Shown here piece after piece: positions 53,972 to 64,000 of a stretch of DNA of 64,000 nt; the stretch's first letter is position 1, and each line of letters begins with the position of its first letter. The stretch lies in the NCBI RefSeq assembly GCF_000332645.1, contig NZ_AMXN01000002.1:310001-374000 (forward strand). The letters run 5' to 3'. Origin of the DNA: Bacillus inaquosorum KCTC 13429. Lineage in GTDB: Bacteria > Bacillota > Bacilli > Bacillales > Bacillaceae. Under the pieces are notes generated by a model that was not told where the DNA came from, ran no database searches, and saw only the letters and a list, made by a program, of their open reading frames with translations. Position numbers and translations under genes: made by a program.

Positions 53972-55091
53972 TAATTTTCACCTCCCTTTTTAATATATTA
54001 TAATCAACTCCTAATTTTAGCAACTCCATTTTTGGTAGATTTGCTCTAAAGTAATCTTTCTTTTCACAAAAAACATGTAGCGATAAAAGCAGCTTCTCCT
54101 GACTTCGTTCTCTTCTTCCGTCAAAATAAAAAGCTAAAGCTGAATAGTATTTGTCATCATAAAAATATTTCAAATTAACTTTATTGACTACGGATTTAAT
54201 AAAATCAGTCACTATATATTCTTTCGGTACAGGTTTGTTCCAGAAAAGGTTTGCTATAGCTAATTGTTCTCTTAAGTCATTAGCTACAAAATATCTTTCT
54301 TTCGTGTTGTTTAACTGAATTCCTTTCTTGAGAAAGTTTGATGTTTTCTCGTATGATTCAAATAAATATGATAAACCCAATATAAAATAACCATTAGTCA
54401 CAGAGTTAACACTAAAATTTCTTTCAATAAGCTTTTCAGCAGCTACTCTGGATTTATCTATCTCGTTCTCAAACTTAAGATGCATATTGGCGAGAGCTTC
54501 GTCTGTGCGGCTTAAAAATGCTTTTTTAATAAATGGATCTTTAATTTCAGGAAGCATATTGTGAATTTTTTTTATGTAGTGCAGAGATAAATCATACTTC
54601 TCACTGTAATAAAAACAAAGCATCTCAAGAATTTGCAATAGTGTTTTTAAGTCATGAGAATTGGGTTGCAGCTTTTTCAACATTTCGAGGTAATCAACCT
54701 CGCTATAAACACGATTATATTTTGACCATAGTTGCCACTGGTAGACTATTGCCCATTCCTTTAACTCTCTGTTATTTCCGTCCAAAGTTTTGTTGAGCAA
54801 CATGCAAGTGACTGAGTCTAAACTTTTAGAATGAGCATATTCAAAAGCAGTTTTTATATTTTTTTTAGTCGCCTCAAGACAGCATTGCCGCATGATTTCG
54901 ACCTCGTTATCCTTATCAAGATAACGTACTATCTCTAACACCATCCAAAGTGAAATTTCTTGCCCATTCAAAAACTTGCTTAAGTGGGCAGCACTAATTC
55001 CAATTTTATCGGCAATCTCTTTCTGTTTTTCATCCGAAGACTCAATTATACGCTTTAAATGATTTCTAACATCAACTATATCTTCACTCAT
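53910..55091 (-). CDS. aimR: AimR-type arbitrium receptor and transcription factor
   Basis: About 393 residues from the ATG at 55091 (in-frame ATGs at 55094 and 55103 are possible). The N terminus is a helix-turn-helix (KQKEIADKIGISAAHLSKFLN). The rest is TPR helices of the RRNPP type, with segments that line up with phi3T AimR: IMRQCCLEATKKNIKTAFEYA, NGYFILGLSYLFESYEKTSNF and RANLPKMELLKLGV near the C terminus. AimR activates the downstream negative regulator of lysogeny until bound by the imported AimP peptide. It lies between the integrase and the repressor. Confidence 0.85.
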   Translation of the reverse strand: MSEDIVDVRNHLKRIIESSDEKQKEIADKIGISAAHLSKFLNGQEISLWMVLEIVRYLDKDNEVEIMRQCCLEATKKNIKTAFEYAHSKSLDSVTCMLLNKTLDGNNRELKEWAIVYQWQLWSKYNRVYSEVDYLEMLKKLQPNSHDLKTLLQILEMLCFYYSEKYDLSLHYIKKIHNMLPEIKDPFIKKAFLSRTDEALANMHLKFENEIDKSRVAAEKLIERNFSVNSVTNGYFILGLSYLFESYEKTSNFLKKGIQLNNTKERYFVANDLREQLAIANLFWNKPVPKEYIVTDFIKSVVNKVNLKYFYDDKYYSALAFYFDGRRERSQEKLLLSLHVFCEKKDYFRANLPKMELLKLGVDYNILKREVKISEKDNYRSFDYFSNSTSICF

Positions 55092-55211
55092 CATAATCAC
55101 CATTTCAAAATTAATTTAACATACCGAACAAAAAAAGATTGTCGATTAATGACGAAAGAGTCAAAGAAAGAACAAAAAATCCAAATAGAAATAATTTTCC
55201 GATTCTTCTTT

Positions 55212-55220
55212 ATTATACCA
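55212..55220 (-). promoter_or_regulatory. Extended -10 promoter of aimR
   Basis: Minus-strand TGGTATAAT (55220-55212), giving a leader of about 110 bases. No good -35 is visible. The rest of 55104-55393 is AT-rich and carries the divergent integrase start. Confidence 0.55.
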
Positions 55221-55256
55221 CAATTCTGACTAAAAAGATATATTTTATATGTTATT

Positions 55257-55271
55257 TTAGTTCTAAACTAA
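55257..55271. repeat. Inverted repeat between aimR and the integrase
   Basis: TTAGTTCTAAACTAA, perfect 6-bp arms around CTA, extending imperfectly outward. It may be an operator for AimR or the repressor, or an accessory site for integration. Confidence 0.4.
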
Positions 55272-55393
55272 TAAAATCAATTACTGTTTGATTCACTGCC
55301 TTAGTATCATACTTTGTGGATTTTTTCCTACAAAAACATTATGTAACATTGCATAATAGTATTAGAGTCTATATTAAATTGGAGGGAATAGCC

Positions 55394-56551
55394 GTGGCAA
55401 GTTATAGGAAGCGTGGGGATAACTGGGAATATAGAATCACTTACAATGATCCTATAACCAGAAAACGTCGAGAAAAAACAAAAAAAGGCTTCCGAACAAA
55501 GAAAGAAGCTATGATAGCAGCTGCAGAAGCTGAATTAAATATCGATCAACATTTTTACGAAAAGAACGACTCCATTACAATTTCGGAGTATTTAGACTTA
55601 TGGTTTGATACGTATAAGCACACTGTCAAAGAAAGTTCATGGAAGGCTCGGAAAGACAGCATGGTCATCATAAAAAAACATATCGGAAGCATCAAGGTAA
55701 AAAACATCAATGCGTCTATGTATCAAAAATTTCTGAATGATATTGCACCTAATTATGCAAAGAATACACTAACAGGCGTACACCAAGTTTTTAAGATGAT
55801 GACTAAAAATGCTATGAGAGATTCATACTTCAAACTTGATCCACTTGTGGGGATTCGTTTGCCTCGTACAAAAGACGCTGAACGAGTCACAGATGATCAG
55901 GATCTGAAAGACATAAAATTCTGGGAGAAGGAAGAGATATCTAAATTCCTGCAATGTGTAAAAAGGAGAGGACGACCGCAAGATTTAGCCATGTTTGTTC
56001 TACTCGTTTATTCAGGGCTTAGAATTGGTGAAGCTGTGGCTTTAAAATGGGACAAGGTAGACTTTGAAGAATCTATCATACGAGTCCGCCATACGTTGTA
56101 TCAACAAGGCGGTCTGAGAGACAATTATAAATTGCTCAGTCCCAAAACTTCGTCATCAATACGAAACGTTCCTGTGCCGCCTCAAGTCATCAACCAATTA
56201 AGAATACTAAAACACATACAGAATCACATCAAAATGGAAAACCGCGATCAGTATAAGGATGAGGGATTTGTGTTCACAGACAAAATCGGCCGCCCTATCC
56301 CAGCCCGAAATTTCAATTACAAATTAGACACTTATATAAAAAAATCCGGTGTCACCCGGATCACACCCCATAACCTGAGGCACACATATGCATCACTTCT
56401 AATTGACGCAGAAGTTAAATTGAAAGAAGCTCAAAAACGCTTAGGACATGCTTCATCAAAAACAACCTTAGACATTTATTCGCACATCATGAAAGATACA
56501 AAAACAGAAGCAATCGTTCAATTTAATGCCGTTGCAAATGATATTTTTTAA
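55394..56551 (+). CDS. Prophage tyrosine integrase
   Basis: A 385-residue protein from a GTG at 55394 with GGAGG 8 bases upstream. It starts ASYRKRGDNWEYRI, an AP2-like arm-binding domain, followed by a SAM-like core-binding domain (ISEYLDLWFDTYKHTVKES). The catalytic residues are Arg210 (YSGLRIGEA), Lys251, His326-x-x-Arg329 (HNLRHTYAS), His352 (LGHASS) and Tyr362. It recombines attP with the 22-bp core in udk. It lies next to attR and reads toward it. Confidence 0.95.
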   Translation: MASYRKRGDNWEYRITYNDPITRKRREKTKKGFRTKKEAMIAAAEAELNIDQHFYEKNDSITISEYLDLWFDTYKHTVKESSWKARKDSMVIIKKHIGSIKVKNINASMYQKFLNDIAPNYAKNTLTGVHQVFKMMTKNAMRDSYFKLDPLVGIRLPRTKDAERVTDDQDLKDIKFWEKEEISKFLQCVKRRGRPQDLAMFVLLVYSGLRIGEAVALKWDKVDFEESIIRVRHTLYQQGGLRDNYKLLSPKTSSSIRNVPVPPQVINQLRILKHIQNHIKMENRDQYKDEGFVFTDKIGRPIPARNFNYKLDTYIKKSGVTRITPHNLRHTYASLLIDAEVKLKEAQKRLGHASSKTTLDIYSHIMKDTKTEAIVQFNAVANDIF

Positions 56552-56557
56552 AAAAAC

Positions 56558-56578
56558 GTGGGCAAAAAATGGGCAAGG
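56558..56578 (+). repeat. Integrase arm-type repeats, right end
   Basis: GTGGGCAAA (56558-56566) and TGGGCAAGG (56570-56578), the same motif as at 19837-19856, about 75-90 bases inside the attR core. Confidence 0.55.
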
Positions 56579-56598
56579 TCGTTTTTCAGACCTTGCCC
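56563..56598 (-). terminator. Phage-borne terminator directly downstream of udk
   Basis: Perfect 10-bp stem GGGCAAGGTC (56571-56580) with GACCTTGCCC (56589-56598). On the minus strand it is followed by ATTTTTTG. It lies 15 bases past the udk stop and also follows the integrase stop on the other strand. Confidence 0.8.
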
Positions 56599-56613
56599 AT
56601 CCACTTAAAACGC

Positions 56614-57249
56614 CTATTGTATAAGGTTTTTCTCTAGTATCGTCTGAATCTTTGTGACCATCAGATCAATTGCGACGTGATTCTGTCCGCCTTCCGGGAT
56701 AATAATATCAGCGTATCGTTTCGTCGGCTCGACAAATTGGTTATGCATCGGGCGGACAACTGACACATATTGTTCAATAACAGAATCAATAGAGCGGCCG
56801 CGCTCATTAATATCTCTCATAATCCGTCTGATGATACGCAAGTCAGCGTCTGTGTCAACGTAAAGCTTGATATCCATCAGATCACGGAGCCTTTTGTCTT
56901 CAAGAACAAGAATGCCTTCAAGGATAATAACATCCTTTGGCTCTACGTGAACCGTTTCTTCTGAACGTGTGTGAAGCTTATAGTCGTAAATCGGCTTTTC
57001 AATCGGGCGGTAATTCAATAGATCCTGAATATGCTCGATTAAATAGTCATTATCAAACGCAAGCGGATGATCATAGTTTGTGTTCAGCCTTTCTTCAAAT
57101 GGAAGATGGCTTTGGTCTTTATAATAAAGGTCTTGCTGGATCATTAAAATCGAGTGTCCTTTAAATTGTTCATAAATTGACCGTGTGACACTCGTTTTTC
57201 CTGAACCGGAACCTCCTGCGATTCCAATGACTACTGGATTCTTACCCAT
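56614..57249 (-). CDS. udk: Uridine kinase with phage-supplied C-terminal end
   Basis: A 211-residue kinase: P-loop [17 protein letters not shown] at residues 8-24, [41 protein letters not shown] and the lid [16 protein letters not shown]. It phosphorylates uridine and cytidine using GTP or ATP in pyrimidine salvage. The last codons (56614-56650) come from the phage: the protein ends EKNLIQ, while the displaced host end at 19663 codes for EQNAIL. Length and function should be unchanged. Confidence 0.95.
   Translation of the reverse strand: MGKNPVVIGIAGGSGSGKTSVTRSIYEQFKGHSILMIQQDLYYKDQSHLPFEERLNTNYDHPLAFDNDYLIEHIQDLLNYRPIEKPIYDYKLHTRSEETVHVEPKDVIILEGILVLEDKRLRDLMDIKLYVDTDADLRIIRRIMRDINERGRSIDSVIEQYVSVVRPMHNQFVEPTKRYADIIIPEGGQNHVAIDLMVTKIQTILEKNLIQ
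56651..56672. repeat. attR core
   Basis: Exact 22-bp match to 19700-19721, within udk codons for AIDLMVTK (minus strand). Sequence to its left is phage, to its right host. Confidence 0.93.
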
Positions 57250-57254
57250 GGGTG

Positions 57255-58523
57255 TTACTTCCCCTTTCTCATCATGTTGCTCGGATAAATCTTTTTGTCT
57301 AGTTTGAATTTGACAATTTGCAGGGGATGGCGGGCAGCATCTAGCTCATTTCCGTCTTCGTCCCAAATGGTTTCAATCGTGTGTGTAAAGTTTTCGATTT
57401 CCGGACCGAAAAATTCCACTTCGTCGCCTTTTTTGAAGAAATTGCGCTGCTGAAGCGTGACCATTTGTGTGTCTTCATCATAATTCAGCACTAAGCCGAC
57501 AAAATCAAACGTCGTTTTTTTGGCATGCTCGCCGAACATTTGCTCTTCATAGCCTGGCGTTCCTTCAAAGAAAGCTGTCGCAGTGTCCCGGTTGGCGCAC
57601 TTATCAAGCTCTTCAAGCCATTCTTTTTGAATCACAAAGTTATCCGGATCAGCACAATAAGCGTCAATTACTTTGCGGTATACGCTGACTACTGTTGCTA
57701 CATAGTGAATTGATTTCATGCGACCTTCAATCTTTAAGCTGTCGATGCCCATTTCGATCATTTTCGGAATGGATTCAATCAGCTTCAAATCTTTCGGGCT
57801 CATCGCAAATGGCGCATCTTCTTCACCATACAAAGCAACAGCGTTAGCACCGTCTGTTTGATAGAGATCATAATCCCAGCGGCATGACTGGCAGCAGCCT
57901 CCGCGGTTGGAATCCCGCGCTGTCATGTGATTGCTCAGGACACAGCGGCCGGAATATGCGATGCACATCGCGCCGTGAATAAAGGATTCGATTTCGATAT
58001 CTACTTTTTCTTTCATTTCTCTGATTTCGAGCGCGCTTGTTTCACGTGCCAGCACGACGCGGTCAAGGCCTTCTTCCTTCCAGAACTGGACAGCCTTCCA
58101 GTTTGAAAGAGACTGCTGCGTGCTCAAGTGAACCTCAACATTCGGCGCCACTCTGCGGCATGTTTCGATAATAAGCGGATCTGCCACAATGATGCCGGCA
58201 ACGTTGGCGTCTCCGAGCGCTTTTAAATATTCTTCAAGCCCGTCCATGTTTTCATTATGGGCGAAAATATTCGTCGTTACATAGATCTTCGCGCCATATT
58301 TCTTAGCGAATTCAACGCCCTCTGCAATTTCTTCGATCGTAAAGTTATCGGCATTCGAGCGCAGCCCGTATTCCTGTCCCCCGATAAAGACCGCGTCCGC
58401 TCCGTAATGAACAGCAATTTTCAGCTTTTCAAGATTACCCGCAGGTGCGAGAAGCTCCGGCTTTTTCGTAATCACACGTTTACCATTGACGATTGTGGAT
58501 ATTTTATCATTTACGGCAGTCAT
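57255..58523 (-). CDS. yrrO: tRNA uridine 5-hydroxylation protein TrhP2 (U32 peptidase family)
   Basis: A 422-residue protein of the peptidase U32 family: [33 protein letters not shown], then [20 protein letters not shown] and the Cys-rich [14 protein letters not shown]. With TrhP1 it makes 5-hydroxyuridine at tRNA position 34 using a prephenate-derived pathway in B. subtilis. Start ATG with AAAGGAGG. It lies 5 bases before udk and 18 bases after yrrN. Confidence 0.9.
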   Translation of the reverse strand: MTAVNDKISTIVNGKRVITKKPELLAPAGNLEKLKIAVHYGADAVFIGGQEYGLRSNADNFTIEEIAEGVEFAKKYGAKIYVTTNIFAHNENMDGLEEYLKALGDANVAGIIVADPLIIETCRRVAPNVEVHLSTQQSLSNWKAVQFWKEEGLDRVVLARETSALEIREMKEKVDIEIESFIHGAMCIAYSGRCVLSNHMTARDSNRGGCCQSCRWDYDLYQTDGANAVALYGEEDAPFAMSPKDLKLIESIPKMIEMGIDSLKIEGRMKSIHYVATVVSVYRKVIDAYCADPDNFVIQKEWLEELDKCANRDTATAFFEGTPGYEEQMFGEHAKKTTFDFVGLVLNYDEDTQMVTLQQRNFFKKGDEVEFFGPEIENFTHTIETIWDEDGNELDAARHPLQIVKFKLDKKIYPSNMMRKGK

Positions 58524-58541
58524 AGCTTAACCTCCTTTTGA

Positions 58542-59471
58542 TTAATAAACCGTTTCTTTGAAGAAGAATCCGGTATCGATTTTTCTGTTAACTGGCTGGA
58601 TGCTTTCAATGCGTTCAATCCAGTCTTCTTTTTTCGCTTCGTATTCGTCACGGTTTTCCACACACAGATCAATGGCTTCTCTGTACATTTTGGTGACTTC
58701 TATTAGGTATTCAGGCGTTTTCAGGACACCGTCGATTTTGAAAGAATCAATGCCTGCATCTATTAATTCTTCTAGCTCATCAATGATGCACACATCGTTC
58801 GGGCTCATGATGTGCGTGCCGTTTTCATCTTCGAAAATCGGATATTTGTTATCACGTTCTTTATCGTGCAAAAACATGCCCGATTCTTTTTTCTTTCCTT
58901 CAATGTCCATGACTTTGCCTTGGTATTCAAAATAGTTTCCAATCAAAGAACGCTTCGATTGGAACATACATGTCATTCCATGCACGTGGATTTCAATTTC
59001 GACTTCAGCGTTTTCTTTAATCTCCACAATGCTGTCCATATTCAACTCTCTGGCAAGCACAGAACGTGCCGCGCCTTTGCGTCCCCAGTAATTGCATGTA
59101 TAGTAGTTGGTGCCTGTAGTTTCTGTGCTCCAATGAAGCTTCAGGTCAGGCGCAGATTCACGGGCAGCCATAAGCACGGCAGGATCGCCGAATACCGCTG
59201 CATCGACACCGGTTTCCGCTAAGAAAGCCAGATATTCGCCAAGCTCTCCCACTTTATCGTTATGGAAAATTGCATTTACAGCAACGTATACTTTTGCCCC
59301 TTCTTTGTGAGCGATCTCTACAGCTTTTGTTACATCTTCACGAGAAAATTCTCCGGCTAATCTCAAGCCGTATCTCTGTTCTCCAACTAAAAACGCAGTT
59401 GCCCCCGCCTGTATCAGCGGCAAAATGTCCGCTGTACTCGTCGGCGTCACTAAGAGCTCTGGTTTTTTCAT
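58542..59471 (-). CDS. yrrN: tRNA uridine 5-hydroxylation protein TrhP1 (U32 peptidase family)
   Basis: A 309-residue U32-family protein from the ATG at 59471 (GAGGTG upstream): KKPELLVTPTSTADILPLIQ, AFLVGEQRYGLR, then EIHVHGMTCMFQSKRSLIGNY. It is shorter than TrhP2 and lacks the C-terminal domain. The two probably form a complex acting on tRNA U34. Confidence 0.9.
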   Translation of the reverse strand: MKKPELLVTPTSTADILPLIQAGATAFLVGEQRYGLRLAGEFSREDVTKAVEIAHKEGAKVYVAVNAIFHNDKVGELGEYLAFLAETGVDAAVFGDPAVLMAARESAPDLKLHWSTETTGTNYYTCNYWGRKGAARSVLARELNMDSIVEIKENAEVEIEIHVHGMTCMFQSKRSLIGNYFEYQGKVMDIEGKKKESGMFLHDKERDNKYPIFEDENGTHIMSPNDVCIIDELEELIDAGIDSFKIDGVLKTPEYLIEVTKMYREAIDLCVENRDEYEAKKEDWIERIESIQPVNRKIDTGFFFKETVY

Positions 59472-59476
59472 GACGT

Positions 59477-60148
<672 letters not shown>

Positions 60149-60256
60149 CTAAAAAGGAGTGCCCCAGTCTTTTACACAGGACACTCTCTGAATACATCAT
60201 GATACATCGGTAAACAACCCGATATATTTTATCATAAAACCTTGCGGAAAGCGAAC

Positions 60257-60283
60257 AAAAGGAGAGCTTTTTGCTCTCCTTTT
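60257..60283 (-). terminator. Terminator of mltG
   Basis: Stem AAAAGGAGAGC (60257-60267) with GCTCTCCTTTT (60273-60283), overlapping the mltG stop codon. The T-run on the minus strand is TTTTG. Confidence 0.7.
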
Positions 60284-61364
60284 ATTTCTCATTTTTTGAG
60301 GAAATGTATTTTTCTTTTGCTTTATTATGCTCTTTTAGCGTTTTTGTAAATACAACCTCACCATTTGATTTGGCCAAGAAGTACAGATAGTCTGTTTTAT
60401 CCGGATGCAGCGCCGCTTCCCATGACGACATGCCGGCATTGGCAATCGGCCCTGGCGTCAGTCCCGTGTTTTTATACGTATTGTACGGTGATTCGATTTC
60501 CAGATCCTTATAAAGAACCCGGTCTTTATGCTTGCCTGCCGCGTATAGCACGGTAGGATCTGTTTGAAGCGGCATTTTCTCTTTCAGGCGGTTATAAAAG
60601 ACGCTCGCAATTTTATGGCGATCGGCTTTTTCAGTTGCTTCTTCTTCAATTAAAGAAGCCATTGTCAGCAGCTTATGCACAGAAAGTTTATTTTTCTTCA
60701 TTTCTGCTTTATAAGTTTCCACATAAGAGTTTGTCTGTTTGACCATTGCAGTAATAATGTCTTCAAGTGATGTATCCGGATCGTTAAAAGGGTATGTAGC
60801 CGGGAATAGGTACCCTTCCAGCGGATGCTTAATGTTTTTATTGAAAACATCGTTTGTAACAGTGTCCGGAAATTCTTTCTTGAGCTGATTGATAAATGTT
60901 TCATCGTCCAGCTTCGCTATGACTTGTTTTTTAGAGTATTTCGTTTCATCAGCAATAGCGGCTGCAATTTGTGTCAGCTGTTCTCCCTCAGTTACCGTGA
61001 TTTGAAAGGCGTAGCCTGTAGCCCCGCTTGTCAGCTTATGAATAATGGCATCTAAATCCATTCCTTTATTCAGGTGATAGAATCCCGCCTGAAACCCGGA
61101 AGCACCTTTATATTTCACATAATACTGAAATGCCTTCTCGCTTTTTATGACATCGTTTTTCTTCAATATCGATGCGATGGCCGAAACAGACGATCCGCTC
61201 GGAATGTTAATATTAACTGTCGTTTTACTGTTTTCCTCAACAGGTTCAAGCAATGATTTCCCATATAAAAATGCCCCGCCAACGATGAGAAGCAGCACAA
61301 TAATGGAAGACAGTATGATTCTTTTTTTATTTAAAAATGATTTTTTTTGCTGATTGATATACAT
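60282..61364 (-). CDS. mltG: Endolytic murein transglycosylase MltG
   Basis: A 360-residue protein: one N-terminal membrane helix (IILSSIIVLLLIVGGAFLYG), a LysM-like domain (TVNINIPSGSSVSAIASILKK) and the YceG-like catalytic domain with LLTMASLIEEEATEKADRHKIASVFYNRL, the Glu motif. It cuts nascent glycan strands outside the membrane and sets chain length. The ATG at 61364 has GGGAGGAG upstream. Confidence 0.93.
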   Translation of the reverse strand: MYINQQKKSFLNKKRIILSSIIVLLLIVGGAFLYGKSLLEPVEENSKTTVNINIPSGSSVSAIASILKKNDVIKSEKAFQYYVKYKGASGFQAGFYHLNKGMDLDAIIHKLTSGATGYAFQITVTEGEQLTQIAAAIADETKYSKKQVIAKLDDETFINQLKKEFPDTVTNDVFNKNIKHPLEGYLFPATYPFNDPDTSLEDIITAMVKQTNSYVETYKAEMKKNKLSVHKLLTMASLIEEEATEKADRHKIASVFYNRLKEKMPLQTDPTVLYAAGKHKDRVLYKDLEIESPYNTYKNTGLTPGPIANAGMSSWEAALHPDKTDYLYFLAKSNGEVVFTKTLKEHNKAKEKYISSKNEK

Positions 61365-61461
61365 TAGGTCTCCTCCCATCAGCTCTTATACTACATGATT
61401 CATTGTATTTCGGCAATTTATTACAAAAAAAGGGTGAAAGAGGCCTTCATACAGCAGAAAA

Positions 61462-61489
61462 AAAGCCGGAGCAGTATGGCTCCGGCTTT
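61462..61489 (-). terminator. Terminator of the alaS-yrzL-yrrK-yrzB operon
   Basis: AGCCGGAGC (61464-61472) pairs with GCTCCGGCT (61479-61487), and on the minus strand a run of seven Ts follows. It lies 12 bases past the yrzB stop. Confidence 0.85.
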
Positions 61490-61500
61490 GGCGCGGTGTT

Positions 61501-61782
61501 TTATTCTTCGTCTTCGTCCGCTAAGAATGTGTTTAGTGTTTCTTCGATCATATCCCATTCCTCATCAGTTTCGATCGGGAATAGCTCACCGTTTTCACCG
61601 TCTTCGTTTGGCGTGAAGCTGGAAGCAAGAATTTCTACTTCTTCGTCATCTTTTGTTTCAATTGGGTAGTACAACACATAAGACTTGTCAAACTCTTCGT
61701 TTTCAAATGTAAACAGCACTTCACAAAGCTGTTCATTTCCTTGATCGTCAACAATTGTAATATTTTTTTCGCCGTGTTCCAT
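61501..61782 (-). CDS. yrzB: DUF1292 protein YrzB
   Basis: A 93-residue acidic protein from the ATG at 61782 (GAGGTG upstream): [41 protein letters not shown] and a Glu/Asp-rich end. This is the UPF0473/DUF1292 family. It always follows yrrK in Bacilli. Function unknown. Confidence 0.88.
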   Translation of the reverse strand: MEHGEKNITIVDDQGNEQLCEVLFTFENEEFDKSYVLYYPIETKDDEEVEILASSFTPNEDGENGELFPIETDEEWDMIEETLNTFLADEDEE

Positions 61783-61799
61783 TTTCTTCACCTCTGGCT

Positions 61800-62216
61800 T
61801 TAATTTAAGCTGTCGAGATATCCTTGCAATATCATAACAGCCGCCATTTTATCAATGACTTTTTTTCGTTTTTGCCTGCTGACATCAGCGGCAATCAGCA
61901 TTTTTTCAGCCGCCATTGTGGTAAGACGCTCGTCCCACAGCACAACAGGAACATTGTACGTTGTTTCAAGCACTTTCGCAAATGTTTGGCTGGCTTCGCC
62001 TCTCGGCCCGACTGTTCCGTTCATGTTCTTAGGAAAGCCGAGCACGATTTTATCTATAGTATGGTCCTTTATCAGTTCAGATAAACGGGATAAACCATAA
62101 TCGCCTTCCGCTTCATTTATCTTTATGGTCTCAATGCCTTGAGCAGTCCAGCCCATTTCATCGCTCAGAGCAACACCGAGTGTTTTGGTTCCTAAATCGA
62201 GTCCTAATATTCTCAT
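61800..62216 (-). CDS. yrrK: YqgF-family nuclease YrrK (putative Holliday junction resolvase)
   Basis: A 138-residue RNase H-fold protein: [21 protein letters not shown] with the first catalytic Asp, [21 protein letters not shown] and [16 protein letters not shown] with the later acidic residues. The family is implicated in rRNA maturation (5' end of 16S) and in Holliday junction resolution. It lies between yrzL and yrzB, 8 bases after yrzL. Confidence 0.9.
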   Translation of the reverse strand: MRILGLDLGTKTLGVALSDEMGWTAQGIETIKINEAEGDYGLSRLSELIKDHTIDKIVLGFPKNMNGTVGPRGEASQTFAKVLETTYNVPVVLWDERLTTMAAEKMLIAADVSRQKRKKVIDKMAAVMILQGYLDSLN

Positions 62217-62223
62217 TCTTTAT

Positions 62224-62490
62224 TTACGCCTCTTTATGCTGTTCTAAATAAGACTTTACCAATTCCTCGATTAATTCGTCTCTTTCAAGTTTGCGAATTA
62301 AATTGCGAGCGTCACGATGCCTAGGAATATAAGCGGGATCACCTGACAGCAAGTATCCGACAATCTGATTGATTGGATTGTAGCCCTTTTCCTGAAGCGC
62401 GTCATACACTGTAATCAGCACCTCATTTACGTTAGTCTCAGCAGAATCATCGGAGAAATTAAATTTCATCGTTTTATCAAACGAGCTCAC
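62224..62490 (-). CDS. yrzL: UPF0297 protein YrzL (IreB/ReoM-like)
   Basis: An 88-residue protein starting [20 protein letters not shown] and ending [10 protein letters not shown]. The frame is open 11 codons further, but the GTG at 62490 has GAGGTG at the right distance and gives the known length. Relatives (IreB in Enterococcus, ReoM in Listeria) are phosphorylated by the PASTA kinase at the N-terminal Thr and control MurA breakdown. FDKTM carries that Thr. Confidence 0.9.
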   Translation of the reverse strand: MSSFDKTMKFNFSDDSAETNVNEVLITVYDALQEKGYNPINQIVGYLLSGDPAYIPRHRDARNLIRKLERDELIEELVKSYLEQHKEA

Positions 62491-62574
62491 CGTTTTGCAC
62501 CTCTTTCCCAAATTCGCAGGCAAAGTTCAGCCTGGGGTCCTAATCTTACCATCATTCTACACTACATGGGCAAA

Positions 62575-64000
62575 TTATAAAACGGATTTTACCCAATCTT
62601 CTACAGAAGCCAAAGCTTCTTCTAATTTTTCCGGCTGTTTGCCGCCTGCCTGCGCCATATCCGGACGGCCTCCGCCGCCTCCGCCGCAAACTTCCGCAGC
62701 TTGTTTGACCAGCTTGCCGGCATGAAGGCCCTTCTCAATGAGATCCTTTGTGACTCCGGCAGAGATATTGACTTTATCATTTTGTACCGCACCAAGCACG
62801 ATCACCGCAGAGCCAAGCTTTGCTTTCAGTTCATCCACCATTGTGCGGAGATGGTTCATGTCTTTCGCATTTACTTTTTCCGCAAGCACACTCACGCCGT
62901 CAACTTCTTTAACTTTTGACAGAATCGCTCCTGCTTCAACATTGCCGAGTTTCGCAAGAAGAGATTCATTTTCTCTTTGTGCATCCTTCAGTTCAGTCTG
63001 CAGAGCCGCAACCCGTTTCGGCACTTCTTTGATATTTGTTTTCAGCTCGTCAGCAGCCTGCTTCAATACTGAGATCTGGCTGTTCATTTCGACGTAAGCG
63101 CCTTGTCCTGTTACAGCTTCAATCCGTCTTGTACCTGCTCCGATTCCGGATTCAGAAACGATTTTAAACAGGCCGATTTCTGCTGTGTTTCTGACATGGC
63201 AGCCGCCGCACAGCTCTAAACTGTAATCTCCGACTTGAACGACCCGGACAATATCGCCGTATTTTTCGCCGAACAGAGCCATCGCGCCCATTTCTTTTGC
63301 TTCAGAGATCGGTTTCAAATCAATGCTGACCGGGATGCTCGCCCAGATCTTTTCGTTTACGATTCTTTCAATTTGTTCAAGCTCTTCTTTTGTCACTTGG
63401 CCAAAGTGCGAGAAGTCAAAACGAAGACGGTTTTCAGTCACAAGAGATCCTGCCTGATTGACATGAGTTCCAAGAACGTCTTTTAGTGCCTGATGCAATA
63501 AATGCGTTGCCGTATGGTTTTTAATGACGCCGCTTCTCATATGGTCTTCAACTTCAGCAGTAACATGCAGGCCTTTTTGAACAGTGCCGCTCTCCACAAC
63601 ACCCTCATGTACATGCTGGCCGTTCGGCGCTTTTTGCACATCTTTAATTCTCACCACTGCCTGTTCGCTGCGGAGATAGCCTTTATCGCCGATTTGGCCG
63701 CCGCTTTCTGCATAGAACGGGGTTTCATCAAGAATAATTTGAACGCTTTCTCCTTCGTGAGCCTCTTCAATTAATTGTCCGTCCTGAAGAAGCACAATGA
63801 CATTGGCATCAGCTTTTGTTTGAGAATAGCCGACAAATGTGCTTTCATCGGTCACGTCGCGCAATGCGCCGCCCTGCACCTGCATGCTGCCGACATCCTG
63901 GCGGGCGTTTCTTGCCCGTTCACGCTGCTGGTTCATTTCTTCTTCAAAGCCTTTATGGTCAACCGTCATGTTCTCGTCTTCTGCGTATTCTTCCGTCAGC
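62575..64000 (-). CDS. alaS: Alanyl-tRNA synthetase, C-terminal part (5' end outside window)
   Basis: About 475 residues are visible of roughly 878. Present are the end of the tRNA-recognition region, the editing domain with its zinc site ([20 protein letters not shown] and [13 protein letters not shown]), a helical linker ([21 protein letters not shown]) and the C-Ala domain ending with the Gly-rich [17 protein letters not shown]. The editing site removes Ser and Gly from tRNA-Ala. The catalytic domain lies beyond the window. Confidence 0.95.
   Translation of the reverse strand, partial: LTEEYAEDENMTVDHKGFEEEMNQQRERARNARQDVGSMQVQGGALRDVTDESTFVGYSQTKADANVIVLLQDGQLIEEAHEGESVQIILDETPFYAESGGQIGDKGYLRSEQAVVRIKDVQKAPNGQHVHEGVVESGTVQKGLHVTAEVEDHMRSGVIKNHTATHLLHQALKDVLGTHVNQAGSLVTENRLRFDFSHFGQVTKEELEQIERIVNEKIWASIPVSIDLKPISEAKEMGAMALFGEKYGDIVRVVQVGDYSLELCGGCHVRNTAEIGLFKIVSESGIGAGTRRIEAVTGQGAYVEMNSQISVLKQAADELKTNIKEVPKRVAALQTELKDAQRENESLLAKLGNVEAGAILSKVKEVDGVSVLAEKVNAKDMNHLRTMVDELKAKLGSAVIVLGAVQNDKVNISAGVTKDLIEKGLHAGKLVKQAAEVCGGGGGGRPDMAQAGGKQPEKLEEALASVEDWVKSVL

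Overview
The window reads as a Bacillus subtilis-group chromosome. The order yrhL, yrhK, cypB, bscR, yrhH, yrzI, yrhG, yrhF, yrhE, yrhD, yrhC, mccB, mccA, mtnN, yrrT, yrzA, yrrS, pbpI, greA, then udk, yrrO, yrrN, yrrM, yrrL, yrzB, yrrK, yrzL, alaS is the B. subtilis order as I know it. In that map greA follows udk directly; here a prophage of about 37 kb lies between them.

Left host block (1-19699). It holds the C-terminal end of a YrhL acyltransferase, a fatty-acid P450 fused to its reductase (cypB) with its TetR repressor and palindromic operator, a sigma-W/M/X-type methyltransferase gene (yrhH), a cluster of very small genes around yrzI, a formate module (transporter yrhG, dehydrogenase yrhE and yrhD, each of yrhG and yrhE behind a leader terminator), the methionine-to-cysteine operon (yrrT-mtnN-mccA-mccB-yrhC), and yrrS, pbpI and greA.

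Prophage (19700-56672). A 22-bp identical core (19700-19721 and 56651-56672) marks attL and attR inside the 3' end of udk. The phage brings its own last codons for udk, and the displaced original tail remains next to greA. Reading leftward from the control region, the phage has early and replication genes (DUF771, replisome organizer, DnaC-type loader, many small genes, a Dam-type methylase), an ArpU-like late regulator with a second tyrosine recombinase, an HNH-TerS-TerL packaging module, an HK97-type head (portal, protease, capsid, connectors), a siphovirus tail (tape measure with a lytic transglycosylase domain, Dit, Tal, two receptor-binding or baseplate proteins), holin and amidase, and a few probable lysogenic-conversion genes beside attL.

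The most interesting part is the switch at 52746-56551. An AimR-type arbitrium receptor overlaps a secreted pro-peptide gene (aimP-like) whose C terminus is unlike known arbitrium peptides. Downstream come a bidirectional terminator, a perfect 15-bp inverted repeat that could be the AimR operator, a promoter with a 13/14 match to the LexA box, and a 29-residue microprotein gene that runs antisense into the 3' end of the repressor gene. I infer that DNA damage (LexA) and phage density (arbitrium) both feed into this microprotein, which would inactivate the repressor.

Right host block (56673-64000). It holds udk with its phage-supplied 3' end, the tRNA wobble-uridine hydroxylation and methylation genes (trhP2, trhP1, trmR), mltG, and the yrzB-yrrK-yrzL-alaS operon, with alaS cut by the window edge. 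I saw no tRNA, rRNA, CRISPR array or insertion sequence.
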